Below are positions 1-8,830 of a stretch of 64,000 bases of DNA, one piece after another. The stretch covers positions 1-64,000 of the forward strand of contig NZ_NPDM01000007.1 of the NCBI RefSeq assembly GCF_002812085.1, given 5' to 3'. Positions within the stretch are counted from its first letter, which is position 1. Each line of letters begins with the position of its first letter. Position numbers and translations under genes: made by a program. Below the pieces are notes generated by a model that had not been told where the DNA came from, did not search any database, and saw nothing but the letters and a program-made list of their open reading frames with translations. This DNA is from Leptospira levettii. Lineage in GTDB: Bacteria > Spirochaetota > Leptospiria > Leptospirales > Leptospiraceae.

Positions 1-46
1 GATTCGATTCCTCTCAGAATCATGCGAGTGTGTGGTTCTATTCCTG

Positions 47-1684
47 CTACAGTTTCGATTTTCCTTCTCTGCCTCCACCCCCTCCACCACCGGAGCCAGA
101 ACTACTCTTTTGTTTTTTGGGAATGGTTTCATATTCAATTTCATGGTGTTTGCAATGGGCACAATTTCGTCGGACTTCCACTTTCCCCGAACTACTGTAA
201 GTTGCTTCTGATAAGACACGGCTGGATTTACAAACGAAGGTTTCAAATTTACATTCTGGACAAACTTTGATTTTAGGAAACGAAGTGCCTTTGTAAATGT
301 ATTCTGGATCGATGTTACGAAATTTTAAGATGGAGTGATTGTGACAAGATTGGCAAATCCAAACATCATAGTCAACAGAGTTGACAACTTCTTCCGAGAT
401 TTGGCCATCCGACAAATGTTTGTTATCTGCTTCTTCTGAAAGTTTAGTCATGATGGATCCACATTTTTCACATTTTCTCGGAATATTTCGAATCGCTTGT
501 AATCGCATGTTTAACTTTTTCATTCGATGGTCGCCAAGGAAGAGAAAGTAAACAATGATACTCGCGATGATGAGAAAGATAGAAACAGGAAAGAGAGCCT
601 CTCCAAGATAAAGGGATAGGGTTGTGATGACTAAAATCAGTGGGCTAATGACAATTCCATAGTAGAGGATAAAATCTGTTTTGTGAACGATGTGGTATTT
701 GGCAGTGGGAGATGGCAAAATCCAAACGATGAGTCGTTGTAATAGATTTAAAAAAATGAAAAGACCCAAATACCCAAGAACAAAAGTTGATTTAAAATGA
801 AAGGATTCTTCTTTTTCAATTCTTTCTGTTTCTTCATATTTTTCATTTAAAAGTCTCGATTCTTCATCAGTGAGAAAGAAATTAGAAGTTGTATTGTATG
901 TGTCTATCGTCTGTTCTAATATTTGTTTTTCTTCTAAGGTGAGGTCGGTAAATTTTTTTCCTTGGTAATCATATAAATTTGTGCGTGTTACTGCACTGTT
1001 ATCAACGTTCTCGGTTGGATCAGAACTTCCATCAGAAGGAATGGTGCTTTCCTCTTGTTGAGAGATTAAATTTTCAACAGCGATTTCTGAGTGTTTGAGC
1101 TTTTGGATCAATGCTGCAACAGTCTCGACATGACCTTTTTGGAAGTTGTCTTCTTTAAAAGAAGGAATTGTATAAGTATCAATGATCCTTTTGACAGTCG
1201 CATCAGGGAGGTCACCTTCAAGTCCATATCCAATTTCAATTTCGACTCTCCTTTGGTCGATGACGTGTAAAATCAAAATTCCATTGTCTTTCCCTTTTTT
1301 CCCAATTTTCCAATGGTTGAAGAGTGCCACTGCAAAATCTTTTGGCACATAACTACCGATTGTTGGTAGTGTTACGACTGCAATTTCCAGCCCAGATGAA
1401 CTTTCCTCTGCGTTGATCATACTGTCGATGGTAGAAGTATCTGTTAGGACTCTGGCACTATCTTCGATCCAACTATTTCGCAATTCTTTAGGGTTCGGAA
1501 CTTTGGCGACAAGTGCATCAATGGATTCTTCATTGGTATCTGAGCACTGGACTGTTAGTATGAGAAACAGTGAGACCACAACCAAGGAGACCTTGTTCAG
1601 AAAGTTTTGTGAGTGTCTAATCCTAGTCGGATTGGTTTTGGAAAGGAATGGATAGTTGGTATCTGTTGAAGTCAAAAGAATCAC
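47..1684 (-). CDS. TPM-domain membrane protein with C-terminal zinc ribbons
   Basis: Unusual member of the TPM (YgcG-like) family, whose domains are usually extracytoplasmic; its activity is not known here. An N-terminal hydrophobic stretch ends in a lipobox-like LTVQC (Cys47), followed by a TPM fold at about residues 65-195 (includes GKKGKDNGILIL and VEIEIGYGLEGDLPDA). A Ser/Thr/Asp-rich linker, a helical segment and two to three membrane segments (about 295-390) follow. The cytoplasmic tail has paired cysteines (CEKCG, CQSCH, CPECK, CAHCK), which look like two zinc ribbons, and ends in a Gly/Ser-rich tail as in YgcG proteins. The first possible start is GTG at 1684, which leaves an unusually long leader before the lipobox, so the true start may be further in. 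No downstream partner is visible at the window edge. Confidence 0.75.
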   Translation of the reverse strand: MILLTSTDTNYPFLSKTNPTRIRHSQNFLNKVSLVVVSLFLILTVQCSDTNEESIDALVAKVPNPKELRNSWIEDSARVLTDTSTIDSMINAEESSSGLEIAVVTLPTIGSYVPKDFAVALFNHWKIGKKGKDNGILILHVIDQRRVEIEIGYGLEGDLPDATVKRIIDTYTIPSFKEDNFQKGHVETVAALIQKLKHSEIAVENLISQQEESTIPSDGSSDPTENVDNSAVTRTNLYDYQGKKFTDLTLEEKQILEQTIDTYNTTSNFFLTDEESRLLNEKYEETERIEKEESFHFKSTFVLGYLGLFIFLNLLQRLIVWILPSPTAKYHIVHKTDFILYYGIVISPLILVITTLSLYLGEALFPVSIFLIIASIIVYFLFLGDHRMKKLNMRLQAIRNIPRKCEKCGSIMTKLSEEADNKHLSDGQISEEVVNSVDYDVWICQSCHNHSILKFRNIDPEYIYKGTSFPKIKVCPECKFETFVCKSSRVLSEATYSSSGKVEVRRNCAHCKHHEIEYETIPKKQKSSSGSGGGGGGGREGKSKL

Positions 1685-1810
1685 GATCTGGAAAAACTAA
1701 TTGAGATTCGTAGGTTTGTCAAGTATGAGTTAAAGGAGAAAGATGAGAAGTATTTTGAAAATGCTTCTATTGAGAAAAGACATTAGAATAAAAGCATGTG
1801 TCCACTTCCC

Positions 1811-2614
1811 TCACAAAGGAGAGCTACAAGGAGCATTACAAGTATAGGAAAAGCTACGGGCAGAGAGTATTTTTCCGGAAGCAGACCTGATCCCTATACC
1901 GAGGGTATAACGATTTGTTCCAATTTGAAATCCAGATGAATTCCGAATTTCCAAAATTTTTCCATTGATCACACTTGATAAACTACCATCCAAACTGATA
2001 GTAGGTGAAGTGGAGACATTGGTGTCCAAATAGGTTTGCATATTGGAAGGGACTTCAATATCTTCAGTAAATGTAATTTGGATGATCGATGGCCATGCTG
2101 TAAATGAAGATTGGTCAAATGGATTTACAGCAAATACATCGAAGTAATTTGGTTCAAAACCAATCTGATAAAATTCAAGATTATTGATTCGTGGTCCAGC
2201 TAACGTTTGATTGGAAACTGAAATGATGCCAAGTTCTGGAATGGATAGAGTGAATGTAAACAATTCTACATTGGATTGAGACACTCGAATCCTTGTATCA
2301 CCAGTGGAAACTTTCATATAAAACCTCCCACCATAGTTAAGGTCTACCGAATCTAATAATCCTTCGGATGGGTTGGAACGGCTCAAAATGGTAAGTGTGC
2401 CATTCGAAACGGCAATACCGTTTGAATCTATAATTTGACCTGTGATTTGGATGGATTGGGGGGAGAGAGCTGCAACAATTCCAAGGATTGTTATTGGGTT
2501 TGGTTCGGAAGAATCTTCAGGGTTCACAACTGTTTGTACAATTGGATTTAAGATACAAGAGAGTGATATACTAATAAAAAAGAGAATCGTTAATCGTTTA
2601 GAAAGGAATTTCAT
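1811..2614 (-). CDS. Putative lipoprotein with carboxypeptidase-regulatory-like and Ig-like domains (paralogue 3 of 3)
   Basis: Secreted lipoprotein of unknown function, last of three tandem paralogues. The ATG at 2614 is chosen over an in-frame start 57 bases earlier because it begins a standard signal peptide (MKFLSKR, hydrophobic core, SLSC with Cys20) and has a GGAAG upstream. Right after the Cys comes ILNPIV, shared with the two upstream paralogues. Residues about 60-135 look like a CarboxypepD_reg beta-sandwich (ITGQIIDSNGIAV, GGRFYMKV). The C-terminal half resembles a Big_5-type Ig-like domain (IIQITFTEDI, GTNRYTLGI, ending with Cys residues in YTCNAPC). It would sit on the outer or inner membrane surface. 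Function cannot be assigned from sequence; adhesion or cell-surface structure is only a guess. Confidence 0.75.
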   Translation of the reverse strand: MKFLSKRLTILFFISISLSCILNPIVQTVVNPEDSSEPNPITILGIVAALSPQSIQITGQIIDSNGIAVSNGTLTILSRSNPSEGLLDSVDLNYGGRFYMKVSTGDTRIRVSQSNVELFTFTLSIPELGIISVSNQTLAGPRINNLEFYQIGFEPNYFDVFAVNPFDQSSFTAWPSIIQITFTEDIEVPSNMQTYLDTNVSTSPTISLDGSLSSVINGKILEIRNSSGFQIGTNRYTLGIGIRSASGKILSARSFSYTCNAPCSSPL

Positions 2615-2642
2615 ATGGTTACTTCGTTCTTCCAGATAAAAT

Positions 2643-3470
2643 TTAGAAACTACAAGGAATTGAAGGTTCATAACAAAATTGAACCTTTCGTGGAGTTAAC
2701 GATATACCTGTTGATGATTGAATTGCATCCGTCACTTGAAAGTTATAACGTGTATTCATTGTAAATCCTTCTGCACCAACAAAAGACATTTTGTTGTCTA
2801 CGATGCCAAGTGCTTGGTACCCAACTGAGGGAGACGGTGAAATCTGTATCGCATTTTGGATAAAGGTAAGGTTGTTTGATTCAACATTTGCTGGTGCCAT
2901 ATTGAATATTAGCACAATGGATCCTAAGGTGGAATAATAATTTTGTTTATCTAAACTGACTTCATTCATTTCACCATCGATAAAATATAATCCAATTAAT
3001 TCAAAAAAATCTGTTGGAGATGTTGCACTGATCAATTTTAAATTTGAGATTTCAATGCCTAATGATGTATTACTCACTTCTGCGGTGATCGTATTTGGCG
3101 ATGAAACATTCAGAGTGAGTGTAAAGTAAGGTACCTCATTTTGCACTACATTCAGAACGATTCTACCCGCAAAGTAAGGTATGTAAAAACGTCCCCCCGA
3201 ATCTGTTGTATACATTGGAATATTTGCTTTCGATTGAAGTGATGGATTGGAAGGATTGAGTGATAGTCCAGCAACAGCTACACCAAATTCATTTCGGATT
3301 TGCCCTGTGATCAAACCAGTTTGGCCATTCATACCTAAAAGTCCAAGGAACGCATTGTTATCTTTGGTTTCAGGAGGTGCAAGTATGGAATTTACAATAG
3401 GATTGAAGTAACAATTGCTAAAAGTGAAAAATGAAAGGTAAATTAGAATGGTTTGAATTGGTATCTTCAT
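2643..3470 (-). CDS. Putative lipoprotein with carboxypeptidase-regulatory-like and Ig-like domains (paralogue 2 of 3)
   Basis: Second member of the tandem lipoprotein family. The signal peptide ends at FSNC (Cys20), followed by YFNPIV, the same post-lipidation motif as its neighbours. Its layout is as in the flanking paralogues: a short Gly/Leu-rich segment (FLGLLGMNGQTGLITGQI), a CarboxypepD_reg-like repeat (GQIRNEFGVAVAG, GGRFYIPYF), and a C-terminal Ig-like domain (STLGSIVLIFNMAPANVE, TRYNFQVTDAI). It ends with a Cys-containing YEPSIPC tail. It lies 28 bases upstream of the next paralogue, consistent with one transcript. Sequence identity to the neighbours is modest outside the motifs, so duplication is old or divergence is rapid. 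Confidence 0.75.
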   Translation of the reverse strand: MKIPIQTILIYLSFFTFSNCYFNPIVNSILAPPETKDNNAFLGLLGMNGQTGLITGQIRNEFGVAVAGLSLNPSNPSLQSKANIPMYTTDSGGRFYIPYFAGRIVLNVVQNEVPYFTLTLNVSSPNTITAEVSNTSLGIEISNLKLISATSPTDFFELIGLYFIDGEMNEVSLDKQNYYSTLGSIVLIFNMAPANVESNNLTFIQNAIQISPSPSVGYQALGIVDNKMSFVGAEGFTMNTRYNFQVTDAIQSSTGISLTPRKVQFCYEPSIPCSF

Positions 3471-3561
3471 TTTCCATTTCCTAGCTCAATCTATTGATAA
3501 ATGATATTATGAAAAACATGGTATGTCAATAAATTATACTATTATATTGTAATGAGGAGCT

Positions 3562-4386
3562 TTACGGAGGAGTTAATAAAGTAAATTTTACAGATCGAGG
3601 AGTTAATGGAACATTTGTAGCAGAATAAAAGCCAGGCCCAATTTGAACTGTATATTCGGTGCTATAAACAGAAACGTTGGTCATTAGAATAATCGTATTT
3701 GGTGGTGATAAACTTGGACTCATGATGCTCATACCAGCTGGAGAAACAAATATATTATTAGCTACTAAACTAGATAAAGTTGACAAATCCCATTCCGGTA
3801 CTGAATCTGAAAATGTAAGTGTTAGATTAGGATTCAATCCGAAATACGATTCGTTGTTTGCGGGACTTGTGCTAACCAAATCGAAGGACACTGGTTTATT
3901 TCCAGGATTGTACATAAATAAACTTTCAATTTCATAATTAACTGGATCGACAGTTTTTAATTGGATCATAGGTCCACTGACATTGATTGTGAATGTCACA
4001 AGATCTTCTCCTAATTCTGTAACACGAATTTTTGTATCACCTTGTCCTATGCTTAAATAAAACCGACCAGACTTATCTGTGGTTCCTGAACTGTCTATTC
4101 CGAATACATTACCGTCAGATGACACCACGGTATATTCTTTATTTACTTGTGCGACTCCAGAACCGTTCCGAATAATTCCTGTGACATAAATGGAGGAAGA
4201 TAATCCACTTAAACCTAGTAAGAAACCACTCTTATTTTCTTCATCTATATTCGGATTCAAAAGATCATACACAAAAGGATTCAAATAACAATTTTGAAAC
4301 AAAAGAATCGGTATCACAAAGATATAGAATCTTTTTCTGAGATTACGAAAAGAGAAATTGGGTAATTGTATCGAACTAAGATTCAT
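3562..4386 (-). CDS. Putative lipoprotein with carboxypeptidase-regulatory-like and Ig-like domains (paralogue 1 of 3)
   Basis: First of the three tandem lipoproteins. The N-terminal region is longer than in the other two, with a basic stretch (RNLRKR) before the hydrophobic core, and the lipobox is FQNC (Cys33). It is followed by YLNPFVYDLLNP, the family motif. A CarboxypepD_reg-like module (VTGIIRNGSGVAQ, KSGRFYLSI, TKIRVTELGEDLVTFTI) precedes an Ig-like C-terminal domain (NPNLTLTFSDSVPEW, YTVQIGPGFYSATNVPLTPRSVKF). It starts 16 bases after the stop of the coiled-coil protein upstream, so the two are probably co-transcribed. Function unknown. Confidence 0.75.
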   Translation of the reverse strand: MNLSSIQLPNFSFRNLRKRFYIFVIPILLFQNCYLNPFVYDLLNPNIDEENKSGFLLGLSGLSSSIYVTGIIRNGSGVAQVNKEYTVVSSDGNVFGIDSSGTTDKSGRFYLSIGQGDTKIRVTELGEDLVTFTINVSGPMIQLKTVDPVNYEIESLFMYNPGNKPVSFDLVSTSPANNESYFGLNPNLTLTFSDSVPEWDLSTLSSLVANNIFVSPAGMSIMSPSLSPPNTIILMTNVSVYSTEYTVQIGPGFYSATNVPLTPRSVKFTLLTPP

Positions 4387-4402
4387 TTAATACTTCACTC
4401 CA

Positions 4403-5224
4403 CTATTTTTTCTTTTTCAAAGCTTCTAAATCTTTTTCAAGTAATTCGAGTTCGTATTTTTCTTCCGCTTCTTTTAACTCTTGTTCGGTTTTAATTTGTT
4501 CAACAGCTTCTTCTTTGATTCGATTGATTTCCGAATCCGAAACCATACGATATCCATTCCCCTCACAAACATCTACGATAATTGTTTTTCTTGTGATCGT
4601 AATTGCAAATCCACCAAATAGAGTGATCGCAAGGTCTTTCCAAGTTGATGTTTGGCGGATACGAACAGGTCTACTATCTTTGGGCAAAAGAACATTCCAA
4701 TCAGGTTCTGAGAATCTTAAACCACCAAACAACCAAAAATACTCTGGGTATTCTTGGAACGTTTGGCATTTGGCTGATTCGGGTGCAAGAGTGATCATAT
4801 TCCCATCGGCCACAGAAGTAAGAACAAATGAATCTCGCAAACTATGTGTGACTTTTGTTCCTTCATTTGTTTTTGATCGATTTAATGCTTCTTGTTCTGC
4901 GAGAGCTTCACGTCTTTTACGGATTTCTTCTTGTTTGGCTGCGATTGCTTTTTCTTTTTCTTGTTTTCGTTTCTCTTCCTCTTCTTTCCTGATTTTTTCT
5001 TCTTCTGCTTCTGCTAAGTCTTTATAGAGAATTTTTAAAACTGATTTTTTGGAAATCACCATATGTTTTCCATCTTGTGTATCAATTTCAACGTTTTCAA
5101 CGTTTTGATTGGTAATGATACCTTTCACAGACTTTCCTTGTTTCAAAAGAATTGTTTGAACGGCATGAAGAGGTAAAAAAAGAAAGAAAAAGAGGATAAG
5201 GAATGTTAGATTGCAGTTTCGCAT
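4403..5224 (-). CDS. Secreted protein with charged coiled coils, unknown function
   Basis: A 273-residue protein with an N-terminal signal peptide (hydrophobic FLILFFFLFLPLHA, likely cleaved after HAV or HAVQ). A small beta domain follows (LLKQGKSVKGIITNQNVENVEID), reminiscent of the SH3/Sm-like start found in many Leptospira secreted proteins. Next is a highly charged helix (about residues 68-115, alternating Glu/Lys). The middle part (about 120-215) is globular with Cys, Trp and aromatic residues (LFGGLRFSEPDWNVLLP, DVCEGNGYRMVSD). A second coiled coil ends in LEKDLEALKKKK. It is first in the gene run leading into the lipoprotein paralogues. No enzymatic motif seen. Confidence 0.7.
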   Translation of the reverse strand: MRNCNLTFLILFFFLFLPLHAVQTILLKQGKSVKGIITNQNVENVEIDTQDGKHMVISKKSVLKILYKDLAEAEEEKIRKEEEEKRKQEKEKAIAAKQEEIRKRREALAEQEALNRSKTNEGTKVTHSLRDSFVLTSVADGNMITLAPESAKCQTFQEYPEYFWLFGGLRFSEPDWNVLLPKDSRPVRIRQTSTWKDLAITLFGGFAITITRKTIIVDVCEGNGYRMVSDSEINRIKEEAVEQIKTEQELKEAEEKYELELLEKDLEALKKKK

Positions 5225-5454
5225 TTGAAAATACCGATAAATCTAGGATTTCTCCTATAAATACTAGTCTCTTTCTCAATTGCAATTAAGAAATTTAAAG
5301 ATTTTTGGAAATAACGTGTCAATTTTGCAACAAATGACTCCATCGAACCAGTGTTCTATTGAGTCATTCTTTGTGTAAAAAAATAGGAAGACATAAATCA
5401 TACAGAGAACATACCAATGTGGAATTAACTACAATTTCAAACGAGAGAGTAAAA

Positions 5455-6762
5455 ATGAACGAAACTCCAAAATTACACAAAGCCCTCCATTCTGTGCATT
5501 TATGGGGAATGGCAGTTGGACTTGTCATTTCAGGAGATTACTTTGGTTGGAATTTTGGATGGTCAAATGCAAACTTTTGGGAGTTTGGAATTTCCATAGT
5601 ATGGATTGCCATTTTTTATGTAATGTTTGCACTATGTTTTACAGAACTTGCAGCTAGTATTCCGCAAGCAGGTGGTCCTTCTGCCTATGCCAAACGTGCA
5701 TTAGGTGACACTTTTGGATTTTTTACTGGTTATCTCGTACTTGTGGAATTTTTATTTGCACCGCCAGCGATTGCTTCTGCATTAGGTGGATACATTCACT
5801 TTTTATTCCCGATCATTCCTGCTTTTGCTGCGGGAATTGGTATGTTTTTGTTATTATTACTCATGAATTTAACCGGGATCAAACAAACTGCTCGCTTTGA
5901 GTTATTTGTAACTCTCGTCGCTGTGATTGGACTTTTATTGTATTTAGGATTACTTGTCCCACATCTCTCTTTGGATCAAATTCCAAATTGGAAGAATGAG
6001 ACAAATATTTCTTTTTCTGCGGTATTCACTTCCATTCCTTTTGCGATTTGGTTTTTTTTAGCTGTGGAAGGAGTTGCATTAGCAGCGGAAGAAGTAAAAA
6101 ATCCTGCGAAAGACATACCAAAAGGTTATATTGCTGGTATCATCACCTTACTTTGTTTAGCAGGTATGATTTATGGATTCACAGCTTCGGTAACAAATAC
6201 AAAGGACATTGCTAATATTGAATATCCTTTGTCCTATGTATTAAACTCATTATATGGATCCGAATCAATTTGGCCCATTTTGTTTACTTTTATTGGATTA
6301 TTCGGACTTGTAGCTTCTCTTTTTGGGATTATTTTGGGCAATTCAAGGTTGTTATATGCTATGAGTAAGGAAGGTTACCTTCCAAGTTATTTATCTCAAT
6401 TGACCAAAGGATCGGTTGTCCCTCAAAATGCTGTTATATCTGGTGGAGTTCTTGGAATTTTCTGTATGTTGTTTTTGAATACGGCAGAACTTATCACCAT
6501 ATCTGCATTAGGTGCCTGCGGGATGTATTTACTCTGTTTAGTGTCTTACCTTATGTTGCGAAAAAGAGAACCCAATTTAGATCGACCTTATAAGGCTCCT
6601 TTGTATCCAATTTTGCCTTTCATCGCGATGGGATTTGGTATTTTTGCGTTTGGATCTGTATTTTATGCAGAGCCAAAGTTAACGATTGGTGTTTTTTTTG
6701 TTGGGATCGTATTGGGTATTGGCTATCGATTGAACCAATTCCGAAACAAATCAATTAACTAG
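5455..6762 (+). CDS. APC-family amino acid permease, ethanolamine-permease type
   Basis: Predicted inner-membrane amine or amino-acid transporter of the APC superfamily, 435 residues and about 12 membrane segments. The N-terminus matches the ethanolamine permease subgroup (LHKALHSVHLWGMAVGLVISGDYFGWNFGW), with the family signature FTELAASIPQAGGPSAYAKRA in the second and third helices. A central VEGVALAAEEVKNPAKDIPKG also fits that family. The start at 5455 is preferred over one 96 bases upstream because GAGAG sits just before it and the longer N-terminus is unlike the family. No ethanolamine ammonia-lyase or glutamate dehydrogenase gene is adjacent, so the substrate is uncertain. Its stop overlaps the convergent cyclase gene by 8 bases. 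Confidence 0.85.
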   Translation: MNETPKLHKALHSVHLWGMAVGLVISGDYFGWNFGWSNANFWEFGISIVWIAIFYVMFALCFTELAASIPQAGGPSAYAKRALGDTFGFFTGYLVLVEFLFAPPAIASALGGYIHFLFPIIPAFAAGIGMFLLLLLMNLTGIKQTARFELFVTLVAVIGLLLYLGLLVPHLSLDQIPNWKNETNISFSAVFTSIPFAIWFFLAVEGVALAAEEVKNPAKDIPKGYIAGIITLLCLAGMIYGFTASVTNTKDIANIEYPLSYVLNSLYGSESIWPILFTFIGLFGLVASLFGIILGNSRLLYAMSKEGYLPSYLSQLTKGSVVPQNAVISGGVLGIFCMLFLNTAELITISALGACGMYLLCLVSYLMLRKREPNLDRPYKAPLYPILPFIAMGFGIFAFGSVFYAEPKLTIGVFFVGIVLGIGYRLNQFRNKSIN

Positions 6763-8830
6763 TGCCAGACTCGAGTTTGGATTTTTCGAGAGCATCTTTA
6801 CAACGTTCTAAAAAAAGACGCGATACTGAATCATCAGGATTTTTATCTAATAGGGAAGCAAAACCTTCTTTTGCTTCTTCAAAATCTTCCCTACGATATG
6901 CATCGAGGGCAAGAGTGTAATCGTCTTTACAAGCAATCAAACGTTTCGATTTTTCTGGCTCATAACCATCTAACACCTCAACAACAAAAACTGATTCTGT
7001 TTTACCTTTGATATTTACTCGATCCAATAATCGGTAGTGAAACCCTAAATTGTCAGACGCTTCGATAAATGTTTCCGCACTGATGACGATCCTAGAAGAG
7101 AATAGTTTTGTGATCCCTTCAATTCTAGATGCTAAATTCACTGCATCCGAAATTACGGTTCCTTCCATTCGTTTGTGTTCACCTAAAATTCCGAGGGTTA
7201 AATTTCCTGTATGGATTCCTATCCCAACTTCAATGGGAATATAACCACAATTGGCTCGATGGCTATTGTAAATTCGAATTGCCTCTTGCATTTCAACAGC
7301 AGCCTTTACCGCATCACTGATGTTGTACGGGAATAATGCCATCACCGCATCACCAATGAATTTATCAATAAACCCATTATTATGACGGATGATTGGTCCA
7401 ACACGTTGGAGATAACTATTTAGAAAATCAAAGTTTTCTTTTGGAGTGAGTGTTTCAGAAAATTCAGTAAAGGATCGAATGTCAGCAAATAATACAGTCA
7501 TCCGTTTTTGGACTTGGTCCCCCAAGTCAACTTGTCGGATGTCATTTTTCCCTAAATGGTATAAAAATTCAGTGGGTACAAAACGACTAAAGGAAGAACT
7601 GAATTGTTTTTGTTCCTCAGCAAACTCTAAGGTTTTGACAATGTTTTGTCTAACGATTCTCCCAAAAGTAAATACTTGCAAAAAGACAAAGATCACAACT
7701 GTGGAAGGTCCAATGTAAGTAGTATGAATTACCGCTTGTGCATGCAAAACATCGTTACTTGCTCCTATCAAAATGAGCCCAATTCCGAATAACAATGGTT
7801 TTGCTTCCATTCGGCTTTTTTGGTAAGCTCGGAATAAATAAAACAGTATAAAAAGACCATTCAATACAAATGCAATTGGGTATATGGACGCAGTTTCTGT
7901 GAAATATACTGGAGGCAGAATGAGCCCCAAGGTTAAAATCGCAGAGAGAATATAAAAAACATTCCCAACTTTTTTAGAAAAGTCATATGGGAAAATGGTA
8001 TAAAAATAATGATAGAGTAGTGGTGCAGACCAGAACCAAGATAAATACTCCAATCGAAGTAGTGCCCAGTAAGGCATATCGAAAAATTCGAGAACAATTC
8101 GTTCGCCTGTTGAGATGGTTCTAAGTAAAACAGCAAGAGAAAAGAGAAAAATTCCTAAGGTTTGGCTTCCATCTCTGTTGTAAAAATACATAACTAAAAA
8201 GAAAATTCCAACAAAGGCAAATATTGAGGACAGAATTGTTTCATTTATCTTATGTTTGGTGAGACGATTCTCTGCTTTAGTGTATGTTGACAATACAATG
8301 TCATTCCAAACTCCACCCTTTCTGTGAACATAATTGGCTACATATAAATCAATGGTGAGATTTTTGTTTTGTGGTAAAACAACAATGGTGGACCTAACCA
8401 TCGGAAGGAACTGATTCGTGTTACTTGCTGGTATCCCCGATCCTCCGTAGTACTTTCCATTGACATAAATTGCATAAGAGGTGTCCTGTTCATGCACTGT
8501 AAGTGCCATTGTCTCTTGTAAGTCTTCTGGTAACTCGAGCTGGATACGAAATGTTGCATGACCAAATCCAGAAAGTTTACCATAGTCCATTTGGTATCCA
8601 TTCCAGTGTTTGGGCAAACTTAGTATACGATCCAAATTTGATTCTTTGATGTTTTCTGGAGAGGTATTCCAAAAAAATTTCCATTCCCCAGTTAGAGCCA
8701 CAAAAGGTTCCAATGGAAACGAATGATTCTTTAAACTGATAAACCCATTTTTTGCTTCTTTGTTTACATTCCTTTCTTCTGACAAACAACTAACTAGGAG
8801 TAAAAGAGATATCAAAATGAGTTTTTTCAT
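6755..8830 (-). CDS. Receptor class III adenylate cyclase with extracytoplasmic jelly roll and 7TM region
   Basis: Membrane-bound nucleotide cyclase, predicted to make cAMP. Layout: lipoprotein-type leader (LLLVSC, Cys15); galactose-binding-like extracytoplasmic domain (ALTGEWKFFWNT ... YAIYVNGKYYGGSG) to about residue 180; about seven membrane helices (200-400); class III catalytic domain (about 440-620); and a short TPR-like C-terminus (DAYRREDFEEAKEGFASLL). Key residues are all present: metal aspartates Asp450 (VLFADIRSF) and Asp494 (FIGDAVMALF), adenine-site Lys and Asp (IDKFIGD, ISDAVN), and transition-state Asn and Arg (VNLASR). It should therefore work as a homodimer, unlike the pair at 44.7-48.9 kb. 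The start codon directly abuts the stop of the upstream glutamate synthase-like gene, suggesting co-transcription. Confidence 0.88.
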   Translation of the reverse strand: MKKLILISLLLLVSCLSEERNVNKEAKNGFISLKNHSFPLEPFVALTGEWKFFWNTSPENIKESNLDRILSLPKHWNGYQMDYGKLSGFGHATFRIQLELPEDLQETMALTVHEQDTSYAIYVNGKYYGGSGIPASNTNQFLPMVRSTIVVLPQNKNLTIDLYVANYVHRKGGVWNDIVLSTYTKAENRLTKHKINETILSSIFAFVGIFFLVMYFYNRDGSQTLGIFLFSLAVLLRTISTGERIVLEFFDMPYWALLRLEYLSWFWSAPLLYHYFYTIFPYDFSKKVGNVFYILSAILTLGLILPPVYFTETASIYPIAFVLNGLFILFYLFRAYQKSRMEAKPLLFGIGLILIGASNDVLHAQAVIHTTYIGPSTVVIFVFLQVFTFGRIVRQNIVKTLEFAEEQKQFSSSFSRFVPTEFLYHLGKNDIRQVDLGDQVQKRMTVLFADIRSFTEFSETLTPKENFDFLNSYLQRVGPIIRHNNGFIDKFIGDAVMALFPYNISDAVKAAVEMQEAIRIYNSHRANCGYIPIEVGIGIHTGNLTLGILGEHKRMEGTVISDAVNLASRIEGITKLFSSRIVISAETFIEASDNLGFHYRLLDRVNIKGKTESVFVVEVLDGYEPEKSKRLIACKDDYTLALDAYRREDFEEAKEGFASLLDKNPDDSVSRLFLERCKDALEKSKLESGTS

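Noticed and set aside
6755..6762. Eight-base overlap of convergent stops as a frameshift or annotation error
   Set aside because: Both proteins have complete family-length C-termini; small convergent overlaps also occur at mtnC (30729-30732) and are ordinary here.
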